Source: a virus. Taken from it: DNA of 64,000 nucleotides. The notes below the pieces were generated by a model. The model had not been told where the DNA came from, did not search any database, and saw only the letters and a program-made list of their open reading frames with translations. The DNA lies in IMG/VR virus record IMGVR_UViG_3300037248_000049, positions 1 through 64,000 of that record, one strand, 5' to 3'. Position numbers and translations under genes: made by a program. This document shows positions 48,782 to 57,815 of this stretch, piece after piece; position 1 is the stretch's first letter; the number at the start of each line of letters is the position of its first letter.

Positions 48782-51057
48782 AGCCTCGTGGTTTCGTCTT
48801 GGCCGATCACGGTCAGCGACATGACCGTGGCATCGCCCCCGGTAGTCGACACCGTCACACCGATCAGGCTGCCGTTCTGGCCGCACGGGACCGGCCCGAA
48901 CACGTTGAATTCATCCGACGACGCAAGGACGCTGACCGAACCGCCGCCGCTGCCCGGCCCCAACTCGTTGTCAACCGTGACGGTCAGCGGCGCCGACGCG
49001 TTCTGAACGATCCCGAACAGCTCGTTTGCCGTCTTGGTGATCCAATATGCGGGGTTGGCGTACAGCTTCGACTGAAACGTCTTGGTGAAGCCTGTTGAAG
49101 GCTGATCGAACAGCGGAAAGATATTTGTCCCGTCGGTGCCCCAGGCCTGTAAATTCGAGGCTTGCTCAAAGGTCGAAATGTAGGTGAGATTCCGGTCTTG
49201 CTGTGAGGTGAACCACGGCTTTGAAGGACTGTTGCCATCCCACAGCAGTAGCTTGTTGACCGTATCGCCTGTCACCTGGTCAATTACGGGCAACAGCAGC
49301 ATGTAAACCACATTCCCAAATATCTGGGCAACCGCCGACGGGTAGTCGATGCCGCCGAGTGCAGTGGTAAAGTATATGCCATCCAGCGGGGAGGAGACTT
49401 TCGTCACGGCGCCGCCGAGCGACACGTTAATGCCGACAATATTCCCAAACATGACGTTTCGACTATAGACCGTAGTGCTTGACGGCCAAGCCGAGCCTAT
49501 TTGCGGGTCGGCATTCTGGTTGTTGAATGTCGTCGTCGCGGTTGTCGAAGTCGATGTCGTCGTGACGCCGGAGATATAATCCAGCGACGAATCCGCGACC
49601 ATGTAGAGGAAGCCGTTGGTCTGATGCAGCGAATAATAGCCGACGCGGGCGAACGAGTTCGTGACGAGAAACGCGCCCCCGTCGTCGCCGAAGTCGGAGG
49701 GATCGCCACCCGCCGAGTAGATCACGCGGCCCTTGGGCGGGAAACTCGCTGCTGCCGCACCATTGGCGATCCAGACGTGGCCCTGGTAAACCTCCATTGC
49801 CGTGCCTGACACGCCGAACGGCATCAGGTTCAGCGTCGCGACCGCTGGGCCGTCGCCTCCCGCGAAGATCGCCCATGTCGGGTTGGTGTACCCTTTGCCG
49901 CCGGCCTGTATCTGCACCTGGGCAACCGACCCGCCGACTCCGACCGTCGCAATGCCGGTGGCGCCCGCCCCGGTAGCGCCGACGAACTGCACCGTGGGCG
50001 TGGCTTGCAATCCCGAGCCGGGCGTCACAACCGTGACACTGGTGATGACGCCTTGGTCGACGAAGGCCAGGGCCGCAGCGCCTGAGCCGCCGCCTCCCGT
50101 AAAGCTCAATGTGGGCGCGGTATAATTGCTCCCGCCCGACACGATCTGCAGCGACGTGATGATGCCGCCCGCCATCCCGTTGACGATGATCTGCGCCCCG
50201 GTTCCCGTCGAATCGGTGATCACCACCGTTGGCGGCGTCTGCACGCCGGTGGAGCTTTGGTATCCCTGCCCCCCGGACTGCAGGAACGTGCTGGTGATGA
50301 CGCCGTTGCTGATGTTGGCCGTGCCGACCGGGGTAGTCGTGCCGTTGCCGCCGGCAAAGATCACCACCAGCGAATCGCCGATCTGATACCCCGACCCTGG
50401 GTTGACGACCGTGACGAGCGACACTGCCCCGTTGTCGATCTGCGCGGTCAGCACAATGCCCGAGCCGGAGCCGCCGATCGCACTGACGCCGGGAATCGAC
50501 GTGTAGCCCGATCCCCCGTCCGAAATATCGACGATCGGCCCGGCCGTGCCTGAACCGAACAGGCTTGTCCCGTTCCATATCCAGTAGCCGTTCGTCTGGT
50601 CCTTGGCGAACAGCATGTAAAGGCTGCCCCATTGCGAAAAGCCGAAGATGGAAGTGGGGCTTGAGATTGTTCCCGGAGGCATGACGGTGGTCGCCACCCC
50701 GCCCGGCACCGTCACGGCCGTCAACTCGCCGTTTGCATGCAGCACAAAGCAATAATTCGCGTTCCCGATGTTGCCGAAGCCGAACCATACGATGTCGGCG
50801 CCGGTCCCTGACGTGTACAGGATGGGGCCGGTTCCGTGCAGCACGCGCAGCATGTTGGGCGCAACCGGCATCCACCCGTCGCAGACGCTCAGTTCCGTGT
50901 CCTTGATCGCGGCGCGCGGCTCCTTGGTGTTGAGCCCCGAAAACCCTTCGATCAGGATTTGCCGAAGGCTCTCCGGCAGGCCGGGGATTTGCGACGGGGC
51001 GCCAGGGACGCCGGAAGCGCGACCCTCAGACATTGACCGCAGCCCAGCGAAAGGCAT
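48778..51057 (-). CDS. Tail nozzle-like protein with inserted beta repeats, 759 aa
   Basis: N-terminal PESLRQILIEGFSGLNTKEP with VCDGWMPVAPNMLRVLHGTG and the C-terminal half (GYYSLHQTNGFLYMVADSSL; VVYMLLLPVIDQVTGDTV) fit the podovirus nozzle family (T7 gp12-like) seen in alphaproteobacterial phages. Residues 180-420 are a run of GSGYTSIPGVSAIGGSGSG-type repeats, a beta-roll insertion. A shorter start (ATG 51033) is equally possible. Confidence 0.75.
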   Translation of the reverse strand: MPFAGLRSMSEGRASGVPGAPSQIPGLPESLRQILIEGFSGLNTKEPRAAIKDTELSVCDGWMPVAPNMLRVLHGTGPILYTSGTGADIVWFGFGNIGNANYCFVLHANGELTAVTVPGGVATTVMPPGTISSPTSIFGFSQWGSLYMLFAKDQTNGYWIWNGTSLFGSGTAGPIVDISDGGSGYTSIPGVSAIGGSGSGIVLTAQIDNGAVSLVTVVNPGSGYQIGDSLVVIFAGGNGTTTPVGTANISNGVITSTFLQSGGQGYQSSTGVQTPPTVVITDSTGTGAQIIVNGMAGGIITSLQIVSGGSNYTAPTLSFTGGGGSGAAALAFVDQGVITSVTVVTPGSGLQATPTVQFVGATGAGATGIATVGVGGSVAQVQIQAGGKGYTNPTWAIFAGGDGPAVATLNLMPFGVSGTAMEVYQGHVWIANGAAAASFPPKGRVIYSAGGDPSDFGDDGGAFLVTNSFARVGYYSLHQTNGFLYMVADSSLDYISGVTTTSTSTTATTTFNNQNADPQIGSAWPSSTTVYSRNVMFGNIVGINVSLGGAVTKVSSPLDGIYFTTALGGIDYPSAVAQIFGNVVYMLLLPVIDQVTGDTVNKLLLWDGNSPSKPWFTSQQDRNLTYISTFEQASNLQAWGTDGTNIFPLFDQPSTGFTKTFQSKLYANPAYWITKTANELFGIVQNASAPLTVTVDNELGPGSGGGSVSVLASSDEFNVFGPVPCGQNGSLIGVTVSTTGGDATVMSLTVIGQDETTRL

Positions 51058-51066
51058 AGATTGAGC

Positions 51067-51103
51067 GGGACGGGCGAGCGCTGGACACGCTCAGCGCCGT
51101 CCC
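51067..51103. terminator. Hairpin between divergent genes
   Basis: GGGACGG/CCGTCCC (7 bp) and GAGCG/CGCTC (5 bp) form a two-part stem between the nozzle gene and the plus-strand island. No T-run; may be a leader structure or bidirectional block. Confidence 0.35.
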
Positions 51104-51127
51104 TAACCAGCGATGGAGAAGCACCGC

Positions 51128-51448
51128 GTGGCTGACGACAATCCTATCAAAATCCCGGAGATGGTCGAGCGCGTTGCGCAACGGCTTTATGATGGCGACC
51201 GGGAAATTTATTCCCAGCTTTCTGACAAATTGCGGAAAGACGGCTGCCCCGTCGAAATCTGGGCGGATGTATTGCTGCCAAGTTGGCTTGATCAGATGGG
51301 GAAGGCCGGATGGTACAGCGAGGCCCGCGCTGCCGTTGCCGCTATGCGCGAGCCGACCGGGACAATGGTTAGCAACCTGACTGCCCGTAACGCACACTCC
51401 ACAGACGTTGTATGGAGAGCGATGATCGACGCGGCGCTGGGGGAGTGA
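51128..51448 (+). CDS. Hypothetical plus-strand protein, 106 aa
   Basis: GTG at 51128 with GGAGAAG 7 bases upstream; starts ADDNPIKIPEMVERVAQRLY. Has a helical core (AARAAVAAMREPTG-like stretch) and ends AMIDAALGE; similar short proteins with MVERVA and AAIAAMREPT motifs are widespread in alphaproteobacterial phages. Three bases upstream of the homing endonuclease gene. Confidence 0.72.
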   Translation: MADDNPIKIPEMVERVAQRLYDGDREIYSQLSDKLRKDGCPVEIWADVLLPSWLDQMGKAGWYSEARAAVAAMREPTGTMVSNLTARNAHSTDVVWRAMIDAALGE

Positions 51449-51451
51449 GCG

Positions 51452-51970
51452 ATGGGCTACAAAGGCGCGCGGGAAGACCTGACCTACGAACGCGCACACG
51501 AGGTCTTTAGCTACGATCCCGAGACGGGGGTGTTTCGGTACAGGATAGCCCCCTATCGTAGCACAAAGCGTCCAGGCGAAATAGCTGGGTGGATAGGGCC
51601 GGGGGGGCACATCGGCCTGAGTTGCGATAGCATACAGTACCTTGCACATCGCGTGGCTTGGCTGATGATGACCGGGGCATGGCCCATTCTCGGGCTGGAT
51701 CATAAGGATTTGGACCCATCGAACAATAGATGGGCCAATCTTCGTGAAGCATCGCCTACTCAAAATGCCGCCAACCGCGCCAAGCCTCCCCACAACGCGA
51801 GCGGCTATAAGGGCGTAAGCTTCAAGAAAAGCCGAGGCAAGTTCGTTGCCTATCTTGGCCTCAAGAACGCCCAAATATACGTTGGCATTTTTGATACGGC
51901 AGAAGAAGCCTTTGCGGCGCGAACGAAGAAGGCGGCAGAAATATATGGGAGCTTCGCGCATCACTTATAG
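51452..51970 (+). CDS. HNH homing endonuclease with AP2 domain, 172 aa
   Basis: HNH_3-type nuclease: LAHRVAWLMMTGAWP (65-79), LDHKDLDPSNNRWANLR (82-98, catalytic His84 and zinc/structural Asn91/Asn96) and ASPTQNAANRA. Then an AP2-type DNA-binding domain (118-168: GYKGVSFKKSRGKFVAYLG; FDTAEEAFAARTKKA). Free-standing, plus strand, between nozzle and adaptor genes: a selfish mobile gene that would cleave phages lacking it at a nearby site. Confidence 0.9.
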   Translation: MGYKGAREDLTYERAHEVFSYDPETGVFRYRIAPYRSTKRPGEIAGWIGPGGHIGLSCDSIQYLAHRVAWLMMTGAWPILGLDHKDLDPSNNRWANLREASPTQNAANRAKPPHNASGYKGVSFKKSRGKFVAYLGLKNAQIYVGIFDTAEEAFAARTKKAAEIYGSFAHHL

Positions 51971-52885
51971 TCTACCGTATGGGTTTACAAGTAGACGCGG
52001 CCTTGCCCCTGAGCTATATCGGCTGGTCACTTCTTTATACATATCGAACATTGCTCTTGCAGAGTTGAAATTTTGAATCTCTAGGAAGGAGAGCCATGCC
52101 GCATAAAACGGGACCGCATCAGTCCAGGGTTCTGGTAACGCTTCAAAATCTTCGTCATCCTCAAGTTCGGATGGGAGACACAGGCAATCCACTTCCCATT
52201 GGTATAGGGCGTTTGGAAGAGGATATAAATACATCGACCCTCCCGCGCCTTGGCCATATTGAGCCATTACGGTAGGAACATAAAAATACTGTTGAGGATA
52301 CGACCTGACTAAAGATTGATACATACTCCACGGATAATTAAGTAATGTGTACCGGAAATTGTTGAAGATGATCGACCCGGAGAATATCGCGTACACTGAG
52401 CGAATGCCCGGAAGCGTCGTCAGCGGGAAATCCGAGAAGTTGTAGATTTCCTGAAACGGGTTGACGGTCAGGATCGGCGAAACGGTCGCGACCGCAGTGG
52501 CGCCCGAGCCGGTTGGGTCGGTAAAGCTGACGCTGGGCTGAAAATATCCGTACCCGCCATAGGAGACGCTGATGCTGGCAATCTGCCCGCCGATTTGCTG
52601 CGCGAGCCCGGTCGCCTGCGACCCGCCGGGGAACGGCACTGTGCCGGACGGAAAGTCCGGGCCGCTGATCACGACTTGCGGGTTGGTGTAGCCGGAACCG
52701 CCGGCCGTGACCTCGATCGTCAGGACCGAACCGGAGACCGGCGGCAGGCGGCGGATCGACTGCGTTCGCAGCGCGAGGTCGCGGCGGGCGCGGTTGATGT
52801 AGAAAACCAGGTCCTCGGTGTTCATCTGCCGCTGCGAGCGGTCGCGGAGCAGCCCCTCCGTGATTTTGAGGTAGTCGTAAAGCAT
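51965..52885 (-). CDS. Tail adaptor paralog 1, 306 aa
   Basis: N-terminal MLYDYLKITEGLLRDRSQRQ with FYINRARRDLALRTQSIR, and C-terminal SMYLYPLPNALYQWEVDCLC then LPEPWTDAVPFYAAWLSF, the same scaffold as the two genes at 53374 and 54084. It carries an extra beta-repeat insert (EVTAGGSGYTNPQVVISG; SFTDPTGSGATAVATV). Equivalent to podovirus tail tubular protein A/adaptor. Ends overlap the homing endonuclease gene by 6 bases. Confidence 0.78.
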   Translation of the reverse strand: MLYDYLKITEGLLRDRSQRQMNTEDLVFYINRARRDLALRTQSIRRLPPVSGSVLTIEVTAGGSGYTNPQVVISGPDFPSGTVPFPGGSQATGLAQQIGGQIASISVSYGGYGYFQPSVSFTDPTGSGATAVATVSPILTVNPFQEIYNFSDFPLTTLPGIRSVYAIFSGSIIFNNFRYTLLNYPWSMYQSLVRSYPQQYFYVPTVMAQYGQGAGGSMYLYPLPNALYQWEVDCLCLPSELEDDEDFEALPEPWTDAVPFYAAWLSFLEIQNFNSARAMFDMYKEVTSRYSSGARPRLLVNPYGRL

Positions 52886-52897
52886 CTTGATCAGCGC

Positions 52898-53377
52898 TTA
52901 CCCGCCGACATTGGCCCGGCAAACCCAGTTGGCGACGTTCGACGACGTGGCGGTCTGGGTCAGCGTGATGGCCGTCGCCGACACCGCGTAGCTCTGCGAC
53001 GCCAGCGGAGTCGCTTGCCATGTCACGGTGCAATTCGGCGCCGTCACAAACGCCTTGACGAAGGTGATGACGCATCCGGTCGGCGAGCCAGTTCCCATCG
53101 TGACCGTGCCTTCGCCATCGGTGCCGGTGTCGCTTGGGCTGGTTCCGCAACTTGTCAGAGCAGGCGATGTCGAACCCGTCGGCGGAGCGTTGTGGCCGCC
53201 CCTGAACGAGCCGTCGTAGACATACTGCGGCGACGTGCTCTTGGGGCCGACCTGAACCAATTCGTTTCCGGTGACGGTCGCGATCGTGTAGGGCGCGTAC
53301 TGCGCGCCAGCGGCGCCGACAACCCCGGCCAGGACCGCCAGTGCCAGCCCGCCCGAAACAATCTTCCAATTCGTCAT
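52898..53377 (-). CDS. Exported protein between adaptor genes, 159 aa
   Basis: Signal peptide (NWKIVSGGLALAVLAGVVGA then AGA|QYAPYT), then SFRGGHNAPPTGSTSPALTS and a C-terminal CVITFVKAFVTAPNCTVTWQ with SYAVSATAITLTQTATSS, a domain often seen at the ends of phage fibre proteins. Cysteines occur as likely disulfide pairs. ATGA overlap with adaptor paralog 2. Another exported product in the virion operon. Confidence 0.75.
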   Translation of the reverse strand: MTNWKIVSGGLALAVLAGVVGAAGAQYAPYTIATVTGNELVQVGPKSTSPQYVYDGSFRGGHNAPPTGSTSPALTSCGTSPSDTGTDGEGTVTMGTGSPTGCVITFVKAFVTAPNCTVTWQATPLASQSYAVSATAITLTQTATSSNVANWVCRANVGG

Positions 53378-54087
53378 GCTGCTGACCTTCTCTGTTGGAT
53401 GCCGAGCTTGTTGCCGACAGTCGGGTCGGACGTGCCGGCGAATTGGTGGGGCAGCTCGCTCGGCGTTGCGGCGGCGCGCGCTCGCTGCATGAACTCGCCG
53501 TAGTACCGCATCATGTTGTCGGCGTTGTCTTTGTCGCTCTGCTGGAGAAACGCCATGTAGGCGGCATAGTAGGGCACCGCGTCGGTCCACAGTCGCGGGA
53601 TCGCCTCTACTGTCGTGTCGTCAACCAGCGGGATCGGCAGGCAGGCCGTATCGAGGTTCAGCGTGTAGGCGCTGTCCGGGATGTTGACAAAGACCGTCCC
53701 TTGCGTGCCCTGCCCGTACTGCGCCCAGTATTTAGGCGGCCCCGGCACCGGGACCGGTGACGACAGAATGTAGCGATTGAACCACTCCCATTCGCGCGAA
53801 TAGACCTTCTTGGCCCCGCCGGCAATCTGCCAGGTGACGTCCCGCACCGCCTGGACGGCCGCGACGCCCTGCGTGCCGGCCGGGAACGCGATGGCCGAGA
53901 ACGGATATTGCTGGGTCGGGTTGTTGACCGCGAGCGTCGAGTAAACCCGAATGCATTCGCTCTCGCCCGCTATCTGGCCGCGCGCTGTGTTGACCCAGTC
54001 CCGCAGGTCAAACTCGTTGACCTTCACGAACGTCTGATCGTTGAGAACCAAGCGCCGCGTGGTTTGGAGGTACTGGAACAGCATCAT
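53374..54087 (-). CDS. Tail adaptor paralog 2, 237 aa
   Basis: MMLFQYLQTTRRLVLNDQTF, DWVNTARGQIAGESECIRVY, REWEWFNRYILSSP, YWAQYGQGTQGTVFVNIP and AIPRLWTDAVPYYAAYMAFL match paralog 3 motif for motif. Adaptor between portal ring and tail nozzle. Start ATGATG overlaps the paralog 3 stop. Confidence 0.8.
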   Translation of the reverse strand: MMLFQYLQTTRRLVLNDQTFVKVNEFDLRDWVNTARGQIAGESECIRVYSTLAVNNPTQQYPFSAIAFPAGTQGVAAVQAVRDVTWQIAGGAKKVYSREWEWFNRYILSSPVPVPGPPKYWAQYGQGTQGTVFVNIPDSAYTLNLDTACLPIPLVDDTTVEAIPRLWTDAVPYYAAYMAFLQQSDKDNADNMMRYYGEFMQRARAAATPSELPHQFAGTSDPTVGNKLGIQQRRSAA

Positions 54088-54788
54088 GGGCCTCGCCCGG
54101 CCTGCGACGGCGCCGTGAGCGTCGCCTTGAGCGCGGCGGCGTGAGCGCCAATGCCGCCCGGCAGATTGTCGGGCAGGACAGTGGGCGTCGCCTCCTGACG
54201 GCCGCGCATCGCCAGCTCTTTGTACCGCCCCAACATCACCTGCGCGTCGGCTTGGCGCTGGAGCTGCATCATCGCCAGCCACGCGGCATAGAACGGCACC
54301 GCATCGGTCCACAGAGCCGGGATCGCCTCGGGCGTAGAGTCGTTGACCAGCGGAACCGGCAGGCAGGCAACATCGAACGACGCCGTGCCGACAGCGTTCG
54401 GGACCGGGCTGAAATAGAAGGTTCCTGACAGGCCCTGTCCCTCCTGCGCCATGACTGTCGGCACGCCCGACGCAGGGTTGCCGAGATAATACGCGGCGAA
54501 CCACTCCCATGACCTGATTTCCAATGGCATCAGCGCGCCAGTAACCTGCCCGACACGCACCGTGAACGTGCCGAGAGTGCCCCCAATTGTCGGGACAAAA
54601 GCGCTGATCGGATAACTCCGAACGCCAGACGCAAAGGTCAGAGCCGCCGGCGACCTGATGCATTCCGCATCCGCCGCGAGCTGCGCGCGCGCTGTGTTGA
54701 TGTAACTGTCGAGCGTCGGCGTCGAAATCAGCCCGGACCGCACCGACTGGATCAGTTGCTGAACCGCAGTTTCATAGGCTGTGAGCAT
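54084..54788 (-). CDS. Tail adaptor paralog 3, 234 aa
   Basis: MLTAYETAVQQLIQSVRSGL, LDSYINTARAQLAADAECIR, IRSWEWFAAYYLGNP, MAQEGQGLSGTFYFSPVPN and AIPALWTDAVPFYAAWLAMM; same layout as paralogs 1 and 2. The clear GAGG site before ATG 54788 suggests it can be translated independently. Confidence 0.8.
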   Translation of the reverse strand: MLTAYETAVQQLIQSVRSGLISTPTLDSYINTARAQLAADAECIRSPAALTFASGVRSYPISAFVPTIGGTLGTFTVRVGQVTGALMPLEIRSWEWFAAYYLGNPASGVPTVMAQEGQGLSGTFYFSPVPNAVGTASFDVACLPVPLVNDSTPEAIPALWTDAVPFYAAWLAMMQLQRQADAQVMLGRYKELAMRGRQEATPTVLPDNLPGGIGAHAAALKATLTAPSQAGRGP

Positions 54789-54831
54789 CGACTATGCCTC
54801 TGCGGTGCGGGGGCTTCCCCCGCAAGGCGGA

Positions 54832-55278
54832 TCAGGCCGGCTTGTCGGCGGTCGGTGAAACCGGAAGCGTCTGCGCCGGAGGGGCAGTCGCGAACACGAC
54901 GGGGGTTCCCTCGGCTTGCGCCTTCGGGGCGTCTTTGGATGTCTCTTCGTCCTCCGGCGTCGGCGCTTGGACCATCCATGAGAACATGCCGTCGTCAAAA
55001 CCGGCGTACCGAACCATCATCGGCTTGACGGCTTCCCTGATCTCGGCGGACACGTCGTCCGACAGGGCATTGCCGTCCCATCGCGCGGCGACATGGACCC
55101 ACGGATGATCGACGCCGGGGCGGTGGCCGACGACCCGATAGGCGTCGGGCAGCTTTGCGCGAAGCGCCGCCATCGACCGCATCGCGGCCATTTCACCCGG
55201 CGAGCACAGGTGCCGGATGGCGAGCGACTCGATGCCTTCCTTGGTCGGTTTTACCGCGTCGTCGTATTTTGCGAACAT
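54832..55278 (-). CDS. Hypothetical virion-cluster protein, 148 aa
   Basis: MFAKYDDAVKPTKEGIESLA with PGVDHPWVHVAARWDGNALS and IREAVKPMMVRYAGFDDGMF, then a Pro/Ala/Thr-rich tail. Between capsid-side and tail adaptor genes. No family recognised. Confidence 0.72.
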   Translation of the reverse strand: MFAKYDDAVKPTKEGIESLAIRHLCSPGEMAAMRSMAALRAKLPDAYRVVGHRPGVDHPWVHVAARWDGNALSDDVSAEIREAVKPMMVRYAGFDDGMFSWMVQAPTPEDEETSKDAPKAQAEGTPVVFATAPPAQTLPVSPTADKPA

Positions 55279-55284
55279 GGCGCC

Positions 55285-56142
55285 TCAACAGGGCTGAATG
55301 GTCAAAACGTCGTTCGCCGCCGCGACCACGGTCGCCGGGCTGGTCGTCGCCGTGGCGGACGAGCCGACGCCGTTCACCGTCAAGGTCGGCGCCGTGGTCA
55401 GCGACTGGCCGGCATTCGTGAGCAGCAATCCGGTGAGCGTCCCGGCGCCGGTCAGCGCGACGGTCACGAGCCCCGGATTGGGCGACCACAGGACCGCCGT
55501 GCCAGCGATAAACGCCGGGTCGGTTTGGTCGGGAAACAGGTAGATCGGCGGCGCCGAGGTATAGCCGGCGCCTGCGGTGCGGATCGTTACCGTGCCGACG
55601 GCCCCCGACGACAGCGCGCAAGTCGCCGTCGCCGCAATACCTGGGGCGGGAGGCGCCGGGATGACGACGATCGGCGCCTTCGTCCACCCCGAGCCGGCAT
55701 TGAACCCGGTTCCGGTATTGGTCGTAAACGTCCCGAGCGCGCCGCCGACGATGGGCTGCCAGGTCGAGTTGCCGGTCCCTGCGGTTACGGTCGTCGAGCT
55801 TTGCGCGTAGCCGGTGCCGGCCACGCTCACAATGCCGGTGTACCAGCTGTCCGAAAGATTGATCACCCGGTAGTTGGCGCCGTCGCTGAAATATTCGGTC
55901 TGCCATGCGGCGCCGGGGCCAAGCAGGTTGACCCATTCGAGGCGCACCGGGTCGAACCACTGCAACGCGGAAACCGAGCCGGAGACGGAGAGTTGCCACT
56001 TGCCGCGCGGTACATACCACGCCTGCGCCGGCACCAGCGAAATCCGGTTGGTGCCGACCTGATACGGCTCGTTCGTAATGTTGAACGGGTAGACGAATTG
56101 CGGGAACGGCAGGTTGCCGACGCCAATGTCGCTCTGAGGCAT
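55285..56142 (-). CDS. Virion protein with beta repeats, 285 aa
   Basis: N-terminal part (YPFNITNEPYQVGTNRISLV; GKWQLSVSGSVSALQWFDPV) is a conserved-looking beta domain. The rest comprises GTGYAQSSTTVTAGTGNSTW-like repeats, the same unit type as in adaptor 1 and the nozzle. Immediately downstream of the capsid gene; decoration or head-tail protein is plausible. Confidence 0.7.
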   Translation of the reverse strand: MPQSDIGVGNLPFPQFVYPFNITNEPYQVGTNRISLVPAQAWYVPRGKWQLSVSGSVSALQWFDPVRLEWVNLLGPGAAWQTEYFSDGANYRVINLSDSWYTGIVSVAGTGYAQSSTTVTAGTGNSTWQPIVGGALGTFTTNTGTGFNAGSGWTKAPIVVIPAPPAPGIAATATCALSSGAVGTVTIRTAGAGYTSAPPIYLFPDQTDPAFIAGTAVLWSPNPGLVTVALTGAGTLTGLLLTNAGQSLTTAPTLTVNGVGSSATATTSPATVVAAANDVLTIQPC

Positions 56143-56163
56143 TTAGGGGCTAGCTCCCGCTCA

Positions 56164-57219
56164 TCAAATCGGGTTGTTGAACGCCGGGTTGCCGACGCCG
56201 GTAACGATGGCGTTGGCGACGCATTTGCTCGTGACCTGGTTGTATCCCAGCACGACCACGCCCTGCTGGCCCATCTGGCCAAGCGGAATCAGCGGGTAGA
56301 ACCCGGAGAAGTCGAAGGCGGCGTCCTCCGACATGTACATTTTGGTGTACTTGCTGTTTGGAAACAGCACCGTCCCCTGCGGGCAGAAGTGGTCGGCGAA
56401 GATCGGCACGCCCGCGACGTTGAGGTTCGGGAACGACGACCGGACGGCGGTGGACATCGAATATTCGCGACCCGGCGTCACGAATTGCTGCTCGATCCCG
56501 ATAAAGTCGGCATTCAATGTCGCGAGGTCGCCGGGGTTCATCAATCCGAACGTCGGCGGTTCGCCACCGGCCTTGTCGGTTGATTGCATGATCTGGTTGG
56601 ACATCGTCGTCCGGGTGTAGCCGGAGGTTCCCGGCAGCCCGGTCCCGGTCGCGGCAACGTAATACTGGCCTTTCCACGACTGGTTGCCGGGCGCCAGCCG
56701 GTTGATACCGCCGTAGACCGTGACGTTCGTCCCGTCGTCGAAAGCGTCGATCATGCTGTTGGGCAGCAGCGTGTTGGTCTGCGTGTTGTTGTTCAGGAAC
56801 ATCAGGCGCGCGATGTTTTGCACCGTGACGTTCCACACGTCATTCATGCGCGCCTTGACGGTCGAGATCACCGTGTCGGTTGCCTGCAGCACCCGCTCGC
56901 CGAAGTACAACGGAACCGGGACGACCCAGTAGACCAGCGGGAATTGCGCGTTCTGGATCGCCGGGATGATCTGCGGCGCGTTGAAGCCGCCCGCCGGGCC
57001 GGTGAACTGGCCCTGGACCATCGACTGACCCTGGATCGGGATCGTGATCTGCGAAAGACCGCCCGCTGCTTTTTCCGCGCCGCCCAAGAAGAAGAATAAA
57101 CTTGGAGCGGCGTAATAAATTTGAACGAACAGAACGGGAACGAAAGCCCTCCGTACCACGGAAGTTAGTTCCAAATACAAGTTACCTGTTGGTACTACGC
57201 CCTGACCGGGAAGCGGCAT
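56164..57219 (-). CDS. Major capsid protein, 351 aa
   Basis: Position after scaffold, length and composition fit an HK97-fold coat protein. Conserved-looking segments: ITIPIQGQSMVQGQFTGPAG, FPLVYWVVPVPLYFGERVLQ, TDTVISTVKARMNDVWNVTV and MYMSEDAAFDFSGFYPLIPL. No family name is asserted. Confidence 0.78.
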   Translation of the reverse strand: MPLPGQGVVPTGNLYLELTSVVRRAFVPVLFVQIYYAAPSLFFFLGGAEKAAGGLSQITIPIQGQSMVQGQFTGPAGGFNAPQIIPAIQNAQFPLVYWVVPVPLYFGERVLQATDTVISTVKARMNDVWNVTVQNIARLMFLNNNTQTNTLLPNSMIDAFDDGTNVTVYGGINRLAPGNQSWKGQYYVAATGTGLPGTSGYTRTTMSNQIMQSTDKAGGEPPTFGLMNPGDLATLNADFIGIEQQFVTPGREYSMSTAVRSSFPNLNVAGVPIFADHFCPQGTVLFPNSKYTKMYMSEDAAFDFSGFYPLIPLGQMGQQGVVVLGYNQVTSKCVANAIVTGVGNPAFNNPI

Positions 57220-57233
57220 AATTTACGTTCCTT

Positions 57234-57809
57234 TTACTGCCCGGTTGCGCGGAAGTCGGCGCGGGCCTTGTCGATCGCCTGACCGAGGAATTCGTCGTAG
57301 TTCTGGTCGAGCAGCAATTTCACGTCGGGCTGGTCTTTCTCGGCCCCGTCGAACCATCCGAAGCGGGAGGAGCCGTTCATGACCGGGGGCGGGGTCGGGT
57401 GCATCTTCTCGAAAAGCGCCAGGCCCGCCTCGTGGTCGACGATGTTGCGTTCGCCCATCAGCTTTTCGATTTCGCCGATCGCCTCGTCGGACACCCGCAA
57501 CTCGCGCAGCTTCTGCTGGCCGCGCGACCACTGACGGTCCCAGTCGGCCTTGGTCTTTTTGTCCGCCTCCTCGGCCGCCTGCTTGGCGCGCTCGTCGCGG
57601 TCCTTCTGGATGTCCTCGCGGAGCGCCTTCAGCTCGTCATGCAGCGGGTCGGCGGCGTCGAGCTCGGGAATGGCCTTGTCGGGATTGAGCGCCTTGTCGG
57701 CTTCGAGGATTTTGCGCCGCGTCTTCGGGTTGTTGAGCGCGGTCTGCACAAAGCGCGAAAGCTGCTGGTACGTCGCCAGCTGGGCTTCGTCGACTTCGAC
57801 CATCGGCAT
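57234..57809 (-). CDS. Scaffolding protein, 191 aa
   Basis: Highly charged, helical (LKALREDIQKDRDERAKQAA; DKKTKADWDRQWSRGQQKLR), no hydrophobic core, directly upstream of the capsid gene: typical phage scaffold. C-terminal region KLLLDQNYDEFLGQAIDKAR may bind coat. Confidence 0.8.
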   Translation of the reverse strand: MPMVEVDEAQLATYQQLSRFVQTALNNPKTRRKILEADKALNPDKAIPELDAADPLHDELKALREDIQKDRDERAKQAAEEADKKTKADWDRQWSRGQQKLRELRVSDEAIGEIEKLMGERNIVDHEAGLALFEKMHPTPPPVMNGSSRFGWFDGAEKDQPDVKLLLDQNYDEFLGQAIDKARADFRATGQ

Positions 57810-57815
57810 CGCGGA

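Noticed and set aside
55093-56583. 496-codon plus-strand frame
   Set aside because: Antisense to capsid-side genes with shadow-type Arg/Gly composition.
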